DNA from: Chirona hameri
Lineage: Eukaryota > Arthropoda > Thecostraca > Balanomorpha > Balanidae
Reading direction: 5' to 3'
Assembly: GCA_036785665.1 (NCBI GenBank)
Contig: JAXIVJ010000523.1
Coordinates: 62,001-126,000 of the forward strand
Length of the DNA: 64,000 nucleotides
In this document: positions 52,672 through 63,700 of the stretch, piece by piece
Layout: each line of letters starts with the position of its first letter
How positions within the stretch are numbered: position 1 is the stretch's first letter
Notes under the pieces: model-generated
What the model saw: the letters and a program-made list of their open reading frames with translations, nothing else
Databases searched by the model: none
Told to the model about the DNA's origin: nothing
Made by a program: the position numbers and the translations under genes

Positions 52672-53735
52672 CTCAGGGAGGCTCTCTGGCGTCTCTCCAG
52701 GTGTCATTGGAGTCGGACGTGTGTCCTCTCGAGGGAAGCACTGAGGGAGGGGAGCTGAGGGGGGGGGGGGGCGTCTCTCCAGGTGTCATTGGAGTCGGAC
52801 GTGTGTCCTCTCGAGGGAAGCACTGAGGGAGGGGAGCTGAGGGGGGGTCTCTACCAGGTGTCATTGGAGTCGGCCGTGTGTCCTCTCGAGGGAAGCACTG
52901 AGGGAGGGGAGCTGAGGGGGGGGGGGGGGTCTCTACCAGGTGTCATTGGAGTCGGCCGTGTGTCCTCTCGAGGGAAGCACTGAGGGAGGGGAGCTGAGGA
53001 GGGGGGGGGGGGGTGTCTCTCCAGGTGTCATTGGAGTCGGACGTGTGTCCTCTCGAGGGAAGCACTGAGGGAGGGGAGCTGAGGAGAGGGGGGGGGGGTC
53101 TCCAGGTGGCATTGGAGTCGGCCGTGTGTCCTCTCGAGGGAAGCACTGAGGGAAGGGAGCTGAGGAGGGGGGCGTCTCTCCAGGTGTCATTGGAGTCGGA
53201 CGTGTGTCCTCTCGAGGGAAGCACTGAGGGAGGGGAGCTGAGGGGGGGGTCTCTACCAGGTGTCATTGGAGTCGGCCGTGTGTCCTCTCGAGGGAAGCAC
53301 TGAGCGAGGGGAGCTGAGGGGGGGGGGGTCTCTACCAGGTGTCATTGGAGTCGGCCGTGTGTCCTCTCGAGGGAAGCACTGAGGGAGGGGAGCTGAGGAG
53401 GGGGGGGGGGGGGGGGGTGGTGGTCTCCAGGTGGCATTGGAGTCGGCCGTGTGTCCTCTTGAGGGAAGCACTGAGGGAGGGGAGCTGAGGAGGGGGGGGG
53501 GGTGTCTCCAGGTGGCATTGGAGTCGGACGTGTGTCCTCTCGAGGGAAGCACTGAGGGAGGGGAGCTGAGGAGGGGGGGGGGAGGGGTCTCCAGGTGGCA
53601 TTGGAGTCGGCCGTGTGTCCTCTTGAGGGAAGCACTGAGGGAGGGGAGCTGAGGAGGGGGGGGGGGGGGGGTCTCCAGGTGTCATTGGAGTCGGACGTGT
53701 GTCCTCTCGAGGGAAGCACTGAGGGAGGGGGAGCG
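52672..53735 (+). repeat. Array of about 80 bp with variable G-runs, about 13 copies
   Basis: Unit CTCCAGGTGTCATTGGAGTC, GGACGTGTGTCCTCTCGAGG, GAAGCACTGAGGGAGGGGAG, CTGAGG, then a run of 6-20 G. Length differs between copies almost only in the G-run. CTCCAG|GTGTCATTGG resembles an acceptor followed by an open frame, but it encodes no kelch sequence. Confidence 0.94.
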
Positions 53736-54300
53736 GAGGAGGGGGTGGGGGAGCTGAACAGCCGGCGAGGAAGAGGGGAGGGGGGGGGGGGGTCAGTGCT
53801 TTGGCTGGAAGGAAACGGTGATCGTTTTTACTGGCTCAGAGTTTTCCTGTGGTCAGTTCAATTATTGAAATGAGACGCGGGAGGTGCGGTGTTTGTTGGA
53901 TTCAACGGGCAAGAACTTCTGATTATGTACCGTGAGGACAGAAGCGCTTCAATGTGTTTTTAGAGCGATTTCTACCTCCTGCAGCTGCTAGTGACTGAAA
54001 TATATTGTATATCTAGCAGGCTTAAGGACACCGCGGCTCACGCTGCACATTGCACCGATGCAGCTGTCCACCATTCTGCTATTCATCTTTTCTGCCGAAC
54101 TTGATCACCCCACGCCAACTCCCTTGCGATATGAGAGGCAATATTGCAGCATAGGATCCCTTTAACGAAGTGATCGGACAGTGATTGATCACGTGCGTCT
54201 CCTTGTTTCCCCTCCTCCTCGCCGGCTCAGTTCACATCGCGTCCAGGCTACCGACGGCCTCTTCAGTCACCTGATCAATTCCCGCCTCCTTAATAACGTA
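53736..54300. other. No gene recognised
   Basis: Unique sequence after a G-run near 53,778. No exon seen. Confidence 0.45.
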
Positions 54301-54303
54301 CCA

Positions 54304-54510
54304 CAGGCTGCAGGCTGCAGGCTGCAGGCTGCAGGCTGCAGGCTGCAGGCTGCAGGCTGCAGGCTGCAGGCTGCAGGCTGCAGGCTGCAGGCTGCAGGCG
54401 ACTGGCTGCAGGCTGCAGGCGGCTGGCTGCAGGCGGCTGGCTGCAGGCGGCTGGCTGCAGGCGGCTGGCTGCAGGCGGCTGGCTGCAGGCGGCTGGCTGC
54501 AGGCGGCTGG
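54304..54510. repeat. (GCTGCAG)n 7-bp array passing into a 14-bp unit
   Basis: About 14 perfect copies of 7 bp, then about eight copies of GCGGCTGGCTGCAG. The 14-mer is evidently two 7-mers, one of them mutated. Both strands give Gln/Ala/Cys-rich ORFs that are artefacts. Confidence 0.95.
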
Positions 54511-55605
54511 AGCCCGCCGAGCATCACACATCAGAGGCAGTCATAATGGGTCCGCTGGATATAATGGCTGGCCGGAGATTGGAGTTTGGCCGTCACATGC
54601 TACGGTATCGTATCTGCCCTGGTGGAATGATGTGCAGCGAAATGATGATTCCAAATGATGCGAGCGCTTTGTACTGAAAACGCAGGGTAATACCAACATC
54701 CTAATGGCAATGGGATGTGGTAGAGACTCTCAGTATGCCTGCAGTAGTTGTTCTGGTGTAGTGGGCTGGTCTCGGGGCGTTACTCCAAGCGTAATGAAGT
54801 GTCTTTCATGTCGATATTTCACGGGATGATGTTTGTCTGCGTAATTGGTGCACATTGTTTGAATACTCTCGATTCGAAAATAAATACGTCCGAGAAATGC
54901 GTTTTGGATAAGGTCCTTTTTCTTTACGCTGTCAACACGAACTTTGCAAAGCTTGTACTTGCCTCTGGTTACAACATGCAATGAAGAGTGTAAATTAGAA
55001 ACACACCGAACCGGCAATGCATCAAAAAGTTTCTCCAACTTCTGAACAACATTACAGCAATCTTAGTCTACCGGTGTATCCCCCCCCCCCCCCCCCCCCC
55101 CTGTGGACGTCCTGAAAAATACGACCATAAATCGCCATTGATCTATAAATCACCTGCCTAGAACAAGATGAGCTGTGTCAACGGAGCGTATTCCGGAAGT
55201 AAACACGCTATTTCCCTCAAACCACCATTTTGGAAAGCGGTATGGAATAGGATGTGCTGGCATTAGTCTCCTCGGCAATTTTACGGACCGATCTGGCAAC
55301 CTCAGCTCGTCGGGAACTGGCAACCTCAGCTGGTCGGGAACAGTTCCATTAGACATTGACTAGTGAGCTGGATATTTCGTGTGGGCTGTTATATTCGACG
55401 CCACCGGTCGAAAGGACCCAGTGGAGGGACTAACGCCCAGTCACTGCGGAGAGTGTTTGTCCTACGTCGTTAGCAATGCCAACCGATTGTCCGAGATAGA
55501 CATCTGCTGATGTGAGCACCCCGCCGTCACGGTATCACCTGTCGGCATAGCTTCAGGAAGATCCTTCTTCTCCAGTGGCGGCTCGTCACAGATCTGTCCC
55601 TGAAT
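54511..55605. other. No gene recognised
   Basis: About 1.1 kb of unique sequence with one poly-C run near 55,081-55,100. No kelch exon or RNA gene seen. Confidence 0.45.
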
Positions 55606-56709
55606 CCAGAGGCGCACACAGGGGGGGGGGGGGGGCACACATGTCCGGCCCCCCTTACGAAATGCGGGCCCCTCTGAGGGGCCACCGTGGGCCCCTCTGA
55701 GGCGGCTTTTACAAATGTTTTTTTGTTGTACGAATGAAAGTCAAAGTTTTACATTTTATATTTGCATCCGAAGTGCCCAGAGGCGCACACAAAGGGGGGG
55801 GGGCACACGGGCCCGTGCCCCGTAAGAAATGCGGCCCCTATGAGGCGACCCGGTGGGGCCCCTGTCCGGTGGTATTTTTTTCATAAAAAGAACACAAATC
55901 CGGATGAATTTGTTTACGAATGAAAAGTGAAAGTTTTCATTTTTTCATCCAAAAGGGGCCCACCGCGAAAATATAGAAAGCTAAGTTATCGCGAAAATGT
56001 GTAACGGGTCGTAGCTCTAAGGAGAAAAAAGATAAACATATAAAATAAGACTCGAAGTGTACCTCATAGTATGAGGTACACTTCCTCACCTCATACACCT
56101 CATGAACCTCATACTAAAAACTCACTTTTCATTTGTGATAAATATATCCGAATTTTCTTATAAAAAACAACCGGACAGGGGCCCCACCGGGACGCCTTAG
56201 AGGGGCCCGCATTTAATGGGGGGGGGCACGGGCAGGGGTGGCGGAAGAGGAGGGCAGAGGGAGCAGCTGCCCCCCCCCCCCCCCCCCCCTCCCCACTCAA
56301 GAAGTTGGGGGGGGGGACAAACATATGGTTCCCCAACAAACAAACAAAATGTAAGAGAAGTTAACTCGTTTTCTTTTCTTTTTGACCGAAACAAAATACC
56401 GAGGGCCCCGAGGTAACTCCCAGCCAGCCTGAGAGGCCCTCTGAGGCCGACAGAAGGCCCTCAGTCGGCCTGAGGGGGACCTCGGAAAGCCTGAGATTTC
56501 AACATGGGCCTGTCCGACGTTTTTTGCGACCATTTAGAGCCCTGCAAAATATAGAGGCCTAAATCCGAGGAGATACCATTTCGCGCCAATTTTTTGGAGG
56601 GGGGGGGGGGCTTTGGCCGAGGGGGCCCCTGGGTTTCTTTGCTCCATCTGAAAATACCTTCCGCCGCCACGGGGCACGGGCCAGTGTGTCCCCTTGTGTG
56701 CGCCTCTGG
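55606..56709. mobile_element. Foldback element with AGAGGCGCACACA termini
   Basis: CCAGAGGCGCACACA begins at about 55,606 and again at about 55,778. The complement TGTGCGCCTCTGG ends at about 56,709. The arms continue inwards: GGGGCCCCTGTCCGGTG near 55,854 against CCGGACAGGGGCCCC near 56,171. The centre is near 56,065-56,120, where CTCATAGTATGAGG and related palindromes cluster. The stretch 55,606-55,777 looks like a second partial left arm. Poly-G/C runs at several places. No coding capacity. Confidence 0.75.
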
Positions 56710-56728
56710 TATGAGGCTCATACCAGAG

Positions 56729-56954
56729 GTGCCATACATTTGGCAGCACAAAGGATTTCCGTTATTAAACAAAAATCATATGACGTCACCAACCCAACTT
56801 TCCGCTTAAAACTAAAAGTTGAATATCTTCCAAGATAAGCATTTTTTTTTTCGGGGGAAAAAAAGTTCACGAACATGTTCAGCTGACCTCGCCTGACATG
56901 TAGACATACAATTAAGTGTGAGTCGACAACTTTCTCAAAGGTGGGACAGTCCCT
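56729..56954. mobile_element. Right half of a Kolobok-like MITE
   Basis: It shares with the complete copy at 47,653-48,188 the blocks GGCAGC..AAAGGATTTC, ATGACGTCA, CAACTTT and the end AAGGTGGGA..GTCCCT, followed by TTAA. The left half is absent; the foldback element lies where it would be. Confidence 0.7.
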
Positions 56955-56958
56955 TTAA

Positions 56959-58187
56959 CCCTATTAGTGACAGGGGGCAGATTCTGCCCACCCTCAGGTT
57001 TTTCGCAGATATCTCACGAACGGCTGGGAGCAGAGCCATGAAATTTCGGGACTTTTCCTAGAATTGAATTCCGCGTATGGAGTCAAAATTTGGAGTTCCT
57101 AACCTTAACAGAGGCGGTTCCAGGGCCCGGTTTTTTATATTTTGTTCGATGATATTTTGCGATAATACGGAGATGCGATATTCACGGCTTCTTTCTAACT
57201 GCCTGAAGTATACAGGAGTTACATAGGCTTACGGTGATTGAAACAAGTTAAAATTAGTTGATTTTAGTGAACTATAATCTCGATACTCGATAGCACGTGC
57301 CCATCATCTCGTAAAATTCTCCGACTCATGACGGTCACGAATGACTCATGACGGTGACGAATGACACATGACTCACATTTGTGATGCTTCTGTTGTAGTG
57401 CTCTGTAGCTCGTTATATGTATAGTGTCTCATGGGAGCGTCTGCGCATGATATTTATAACTGAGTGCATATTTGTGAAGGTTAGAATGTGAATGGTGCTT
57501 CGCCGCAAACTGATACCGCAATGGGCTTTGCAACACCGATTTTTAGGACGGTTCCATTGAGTGATTGACTCATTGGGGTCTCGGATTGTAATTTTGTCGC
57601 CTTACTATATATGCATGTGTGACGCCCAATACAAATGATGATGATGATGATGATATAGTAAATATTGCACGGCAGAGGCGGTTTCAGGTACTTGAAAAGG
57701 GGAGGTTTACAGGATGTTTTTTATATTTGGCCTTCCTTTTTCGCTAACCTGGCACCGCCTATGGATGCAAATATGCTTTATAACTGTTGTGTCCGATGTC
57801 ACAATAGCGCACCATTTCATTTATCTAAAAAACTGTTTTATAGGGCATTTATTTTACCCCAAAATGTAGTGACCTGAAAACGCCTATGATTTTTGAATTT
57901 TAAAAAGTCACTGTTACACATCAATCCCCAATGTAATCTATCGATCCCCATTAGTTGCGTTAAAATCGGTTGATAAACATGACAGCTGTGTTGGATCGCA
58001 AATACCTCTCATATTTGTAGTTTTTGCCCCCTGTTGCCCCCCTATCAAACATTTTTGATTTTGTTTTATAAATGTAGATCGTGTTGAGGGAAATCAAACG
58101 CCGTTTGATTTTGGGCAATCGAACGGGTACATCTCGAGATCTCCGGGGTAGGGCAGAATCCCCCCCCCCCCCCTGCCACTAATAGGG
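56959..58187. mobile_element. piggyBac-like non-autonomous element, 1.23 kb
   Basis: TTAA (56,955-56,958) is followed by CCCTATTAGTGACAGGGGGCAG-type sequence. The right end is CTGCCACTAATAGGG followed by TTAG at 58,188, probably a mutated TTAA because later satellite copies read GGGTTAACC. Inverted ends extend through GGCAGATTCTGCCC near 56,985 and GGGCAGAATCC near 58,150. TTAA with CCCTA tips fits piggyBac. No transposase. It shares its left TTAA with the Kolobok-like element. Confidence 0.65.
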
Positions 58188-59032
58188 TTAGCCAGGAGCC
58201 TGCCACTAATAGGGTTAGCCAGGAGCCTGCCACTAATAGGGTTAGCCAGGAGCCTGCCACTGATAGGGTTAGCCAGGAGCCTGCCACTAATAGGGTTAGC
58301 CAGGAGCCTGTCACTAATAGGGTTAGCCAGGAGCCTGCCACCAATAGGGGTAGCCAGGAGCCTGCCACTAATAGGGTTAGCCAGGAGCCTGCCACTAAAA
58401 GGGTTAGCCAGGAGCCTGCCACTAATAGGGTTAGCCAGGAGCCTGCCATTAAAAGGGTTAGCCAGGAGCCTGCCACTAATAGGGTTAGCCAGGAGCCTGC
58501 CACTAAAAGGGTTAGCCAGGAGCCTGCCACTAAAAGGGTTAGCCAGGAGCCTGCCACTAAAAGGGTTAGCCAGGAGCCTGCCACTAATAGGGTTAGCCAG
58601 GAGCCTGCCACTAAAAGGGTTAGCCAGGAGCCTGCCACTAAAAGGGTTAGCCAGGAGCCTGCCACCAATAGGGTTAACCAGGAGCCTGCCACTAATAGGG
58701 TTAGCCAGGAGCCTGCCACTAAAAGGGTTAGCCAGGAGCCTGCCACTAAAAGGGTTAGCCAGGAGCCTGTCACTAATAGGGTTAACCAGGAGCCTGCCAC
58801 TAAAAGGGTTAGCCAGGAGCCTGCCACCAATAGGGTTAACCAGGAGCCTGCCACTAATAGGGGTAGCCAGGAGCCTGCCACTAAAAGGGTTAGCCAGGAG
58901 CCTGCCACTAAAAGGGTTAACCAGGAGCCTGCCACTAAAAGGGTTAGCCAGGAGCCTGCCACCAATAGGGTTAACCAGGAGCCTGCCACTAATAGGGTTA
59001 GCCAGGAGCCTGCCACTAAAAGGGTTAACCCA
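58170..59032 (-). repeat. 27-bp satellite grown from the end of the preceding element, about 31 copies
   Basis: Unit CTGCCACTAATAGGGTTAGC plus CAGGAGC. The first 18 bp are the right terminal repeat of the element at 56,959-58,187 and the other nine its flank. Variants: ACTAAAAGGG, ACCAATAGGG, GTTAACC. The minus-strand ORF of Leu/Val/Ala/Gly/Ser/Trp repeats is an artefact of the 27-bp period. Confidence 0.93.
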
Positions 59033-59269
59033 GCGAATTAGCCTTCAGATAGCCTCGCTCCGTTTCAGGATAGGTTGATCCATATATAACCTTTCCATGA
59101 TACCCCGCATATAGCCTCATCCCAATATAACCTGCCTACCCTACCCGAGATCGACAAACTTTCCCTTGCAATCCAACGGAAAGTTGCAAAAGTGCAATGC
59201 AACGTTGCATTGCATGGGCGCCAAGTGACCATAAGTAGTCGGTGCGCCCAAAAACCCCAATCATCATCA
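59033..59269. other. Diverged ATAACC-containing spacer
   Basis: Contains loose copies of ATATAACCTTTCCATG-like words that resemble the two arrays that follow, perhaps an eroded edge of them. Confidence 0.5.
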
Positions 59270-59635
59270 TCATCCGTTGCATTGCACCCCATATTGGGTA
59301 ACCTTTGCATTGTGCCCAGATACGGGTAACCTTTCCATTGTCCCCAGATATGGGTAACCTTTGCATTGTACCCCAGATATGGGTAACCTTTCCATTGTGC
59401 CCAGATATGGGTAACCTTTGCATTGTCCCCATATATGGGTAACCTTTCCATTGTGCCCAGATATGGGTAACCTTTGCATTGTCCCCAGATATGGGTAACC
59501 GTTCCATTGCACCCCAGATATGGGTAACCTTTCCATTGTGCCCAGATATGGGTAACCTTTGCATTGTCCCCAGATATGGGTAACCGTTCCATTGCACCCC
59601 AGATATGGGTAACCTTTGCATTGTGCCCTGCATAC
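59270..59635. repeat. 28-30 bp array (ATATGGGTAACCTTTGCATTG...), about 12 copies
   Basis: Alternating TTTGCATTGT and TTTCCATTGT versions with CCCCAG, GCCCAG or ACCCCAG linkers. Confidence 0.93.
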
Positions 59636-59639
59636 GGCG

Positions 59640-60420
59640 TCATCGGAATATGTAACCTGTCAGTCCGTCCTGGATCGAAGATATAACCTTTCAGTCCGTC
59701 CTGGGTCGGAGATATAACCTGTCAGTCCGTCCTGGGTTGGAGATATAACCTGTCAGTCCGTCCTGGGTCGGAGATATAACCTGTCAGTCCTGGGTCCTGG
59801 GTCGGAGATATAACCTGTCAGTCCGTCCTGGGTCGGAGATATAACCTGTCAGTCCGTCCTGGGTTGGAGATATAACCTGTCAGTCCGTCCTGGGTCGGAG
59901 ATATAACCTGTCAGTCCTGGGTCCTGGGTCGGAGATATAACCTGTCAGTCCGTCCTGGGTCGGAGATATAACCTGTCAGTCCGTCCTGGGTCGGAGATAT
60001 AACCTGTCAGTCCGTCCTGGGTCGGAGATATAACCTGTCAGTCCTGGGTCCTGGGTCGGAGATATAACCTGTCAGTCCTGGGTCCTGGGTCGGAGATATA
60101 ACCTGTCAGTCCTGGGTCCTGGGTCGGAGATATAACCTGTCAGTCCGTCCTGGGTCGGAGATATAACCTGTCAGTCCGTCCTGGGTCGCAGATATAACCT
60201 GTCAGTCCGTCCTGGGTCGGAGATATAACCTGTCAGTCCGTCCTGGGTCGGAGATATAACCTGTCAGTCCTGGGTCCTGGGTCGGAGATATAACATGTCA
60301 GTCCGTCCTGGGTCGGAGATATAACCTGTCAGTCCGTCCTGGGTCGGAGATATAACCTGTCAGTCCGTCCTGGGTCGGAGATATAACCTGTCAGTCCGTC
60401 CTGGGTCGCAGATATAACCT
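59640..60420. repeat. 31-bp array (GATATAACCTGTCAGTCCGT...), about 25 copies
   Basis: Unit GATATAACCTGTCAGTCCGT plus CCTGGGTCGGA. About six units have CAGTCCTGGGTCCTGGG in place of CAGTCCGTCCTGGG. GTAACC/ATAACC and CTTT words are shared with the preceding array. Confidence 0.95.
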
Positions 60421-60775
60421 TTCCGCTGCTTCCCAGACATAGCCTTCGCAGTTCGCATTGCACCCGGGACATAGTGTTCCCACTGCGCCCGAACATAACA
60501 CTCTCCCGGTCATCGGCACTCCCGGCTCGCACCGCCCGGCCACTGTAGTCGAGCACCGGAACTCTGACGTCACAGCCGAGCCGTCCGCCCAGCCGTCCGC
60601 CGGGCCGTCCGCTCAGCCGCTCTAATGAAGTCGGAGACGAGACGGACGAGACGGCCCCCGGTCTCTGCCGACCGATTTCCGTCGGTAGAGACGGTCTGGG
60701 TTTGTGTCCGGGTCGGTAGCGACGGCCCGCGTGGAAGCTGACGAGGTCGGGCGGAGACGGAGACGGCAGTGGGGC
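60421..60775. other. No gene recognised; GC-rich
   Basis: GC-rich spacer with short CCGTCCGCC and GAGACGGACGAGACGG repeats. No kelch exon is present. Confidence 0.5.
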
Positions 60776-63700
60776 AGGGATGCAGGGGGCAGGGTGGTGG
60801 GTCGGAGCAGGGATGCAGTATGTCAGGGAGCAGGGTGGTGGGTCGGAGCAGGGATCCAGTGTGTCAGGGGGCAGGGTGGTGGGTCGGAGCAGGGATGCAG
60901 TGTGGCAGGGGGCAGGGTGGTGGGTCGGAGCAGGGATGCAGTGTGTCAGGGGGCAGGGTGGTGGGTCGGAGTAGGGATGCAGTGTGTCAGGGGGCAGGGT
61001 GGTGGGTCGGAGTAGGGATGCAGGGGGCAGGGTGGTGGGTGGTGAGTCGGAGCAGGGATGCAGTGTCAGGGTGGTGGGTGGTGGGTCGGAGCAGGGATGC
61101 AGTGTGTCAGGGGCAGGGTGGTGGGTCGGAGCAGGGATGCAGTGTGTCAGGGGGCAGGGTGGTGGGTCGGAGCAGGGATGCAGTGTGTCAGGGGACAGGG
61201 TGGTGGGTCGGAGCAGGGATGCAGTGTGTCAGGGGACAGGGTGGTGGGTCGGAGCAGGGATGCAGTGTGTCAGGGGGCAGGGTGGTGGGTCGGAGTAGGG
61301 ATGCAGTGTGTCAGGGAGCAGGGTGGTGGGTCGGAGCAGGGATGCAGTGTGTCAGGGGACAGGGTGGTGGGTCGGAGCAGGGATGCAGTGTGTCAGGGGG
61401 CAGGGTGGTGGGTCGGAGCAGGGATGCAGTGTGTCAGGGGGCAGGGTGGTGGGTCGGAGCAGGGATGCAGTGTGTCAGGGGGCAGGGTGGTGGGTCGGAG
61501 CAGGGATGCAGTGTGTCAGGGGGCAGGGTGGTGGGTCGGAGCAGGGATGCAGTGTGTCAGGGGACAGGGTGGTGGGTCGGAGCAGGGATGCAGTGTGTCA
61601 GGGGGCAGGGTGGTGAGTCGGAGCAGGGATGCAGTGTGTCAGGGGGCAGGGTGGTGGGTCGGAGCAGGGATGCAGTGTGTCAGGGGGCAGGGTGGTGGGT
61701 CGGAGCAGGGATGCAGTGTGTCAGGGGGCAGGGTGGTGGGTCGAAGCAGGTTGGTGGGTCGGAGCAGGGATACAGTGTGTCAGGGGGCAGGGTGGTGAGT
61801 CGGAGCAGGGATGCAGTGTGTCAGGGGGCAGGGTGGTGAGTCGGAGCAGGGATGCAGTGTGTCAGGGGGCAGGGTGGTGGGTCGGAGCAGGGATGCAGTG
61901 TGTCAGGGGGCAGGGTGGTGGGTCGGAGCAGGGATGCAGTGTGTCAGGGGGCAGGGTGGTGGGTCGGGGCAGGTTGGTGGGTCGGAGCAGGGATACAGTG
62001 TGTCAGGGGGCAGGGTGGTGAGTCGGAGCAGGGATGCAGTGTGGCAGGGGGCAGGGTGGTGGGTCGGAGCAGGGATGCAGTGTGGCAGGGAGCAGGGTGG
62101 TGGGTCGGAGCAGGGATGCAGTGTGGCAGGGGGCAGGGTGGTGGGTCGGAGCAGGGATGCAGTGTGTCAGGGGGCAGGGTGGTGGGTCGGAGCAGGGATG
62201 CAGTGTGTCAGGGGGCAGGGTGGTGGGTCGGAGCAGGGATGCAGTGTGTCAGGGGGCAGGGTGGTGAGTCGGAGCAGGGATGCAGTGTGTCAGGGGGCAG
62301 GGTGGTGGGTCGGAGCAGGGATGCAGTGTGTCAGGGGGCAGGGTGGTGGGTCGGAGCAGGGATGCAGGGGGCAGGGTGGTGGGTCGGAGCAGGGATGCAG
62401 TGTGTCAGGGGGCAGGGTGGTGAGTCGGAGCAGGGATGCAGTGTGTCAGGGGGCAGGGTGGTGGGTCGGAGCAGGGATGCAGTGTGTCAGGGGGCAGGGT
62501 GGTGGGTCGGAGCAGGGATGCAGGGGGCAGGGTGGTGGGTCGGAGCAGGGATGCAGTGTGTCAGGGGGCAGGGTGGTGAGTCGGAGCAGGGATGCAGTGT
62601 GTCAGGGGGCAGGGTGGTGGGTCGGAGCAGGGATGCAGTGTGTCAGGGGGCAAGGTGGTGGGTCGGAGCAGGTTGGTGGGTCGGAGCAGGGATACAGTGT
62701 GTCAGGGGGCAGGGTGGTGAGTCGGAGCAGGGATGCAGTGTGTCAGGGGGCAGGGTGGTGGGTCGGAGCAGGGATGCAGTGTGTCAGGGGGCAGGGTGGT
62801 GGGTCGGAGCAGGGTGGTGGGTCGGAGCAGGGATGCAGTGTGTCAGGGGGCAGGGTGGTGAGTCGGAGCAGGGATGCAGTGTGTCAGGGGGCAGGGTGGT
62901 GAGTCGGAGCAGGGATGCAGTGTGTCAGGGGGCAGGGTGGTGGGTCGGAGCAGGGATACAGTGTCAGGGGGCAGGGTGGTGGGTCGGAGCAGGGATGCAG
63001 TGTGTCAGGGGGCAGGGTGGTGGGTCGGAGCAGGGATGCAGGGGGCAGGGTGGTGGGTCGGAGCAGGGATGCAGTGTGTCAGGGGGCAGGGTGGTGAGTC
63101 GGAGCAGGGATGCAGTGTGTCAGGGGGCAGGGTGGTGGGTCGGAGCAGGGTGGTGGGTCGGAGCAGGGATGCAGTGTGTCAGGGGGCAGGGTGGTGAGTC
63201 GGAGCAGGGATGCAGTGTGTCAGGGGGCAGGGTGGTGAGTCGGAGCAGGGATGCAGTGTGTCAGGGGGCAGGGTGGTGAGTCGGAGCAGGGATGCAGTGT
63301 GTCAGGGGGCAGGGTGGTGGGTCGGAGCAGGGTGGTGGGTCGGAGCAGGGATGCAGTGTGTCAGGGGGCAAGGTGGTGAGTCGGAGCAGGGATGCAGTGT
63401 GTCAGGGGGCAGGGTGGTGGGTCGGAGCAGGGATGCAGTGTGTCAGGGGGCAGGGTGGTGAGTCGGAGCAGGGATGCAGTGTGTCAGGGGGCAGGGTGGT
63501 GAGTCGGAGCAGGGATGCAGTGTGTCAGGGGGCAGGGTGGTGGGTCGGAGCAGGGTGGTGGGTCGGAGCAGGGATGCAGTGTGTCAGGGGGCAAGGTGGT
63601 GAGTCGGAGCAGGGATGCAGTGTGTCAGGGGGCAGGGTGGTGGGTCGGAGCAGGGATGCAGTGTGTCAGGGGGCAGGGTGGTGGGTCGGAGCAGGGTGGT

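Noticed and set aside
52640..53735. Kelch blade 5 exon (CTCCAG|GTGTCATTGGAGTCGG)
   Set aside because: The translation (VSLESDVCPLEGSTE) has no kelch features and recurs about 13 times; it is a satellite unit.
58066..59016. Hydrophobic repeat protein (VAGSWLTLL)n on the minus strand
   Set aside because: 27-bp satellite derived from a transposon end; not a membrane protein.
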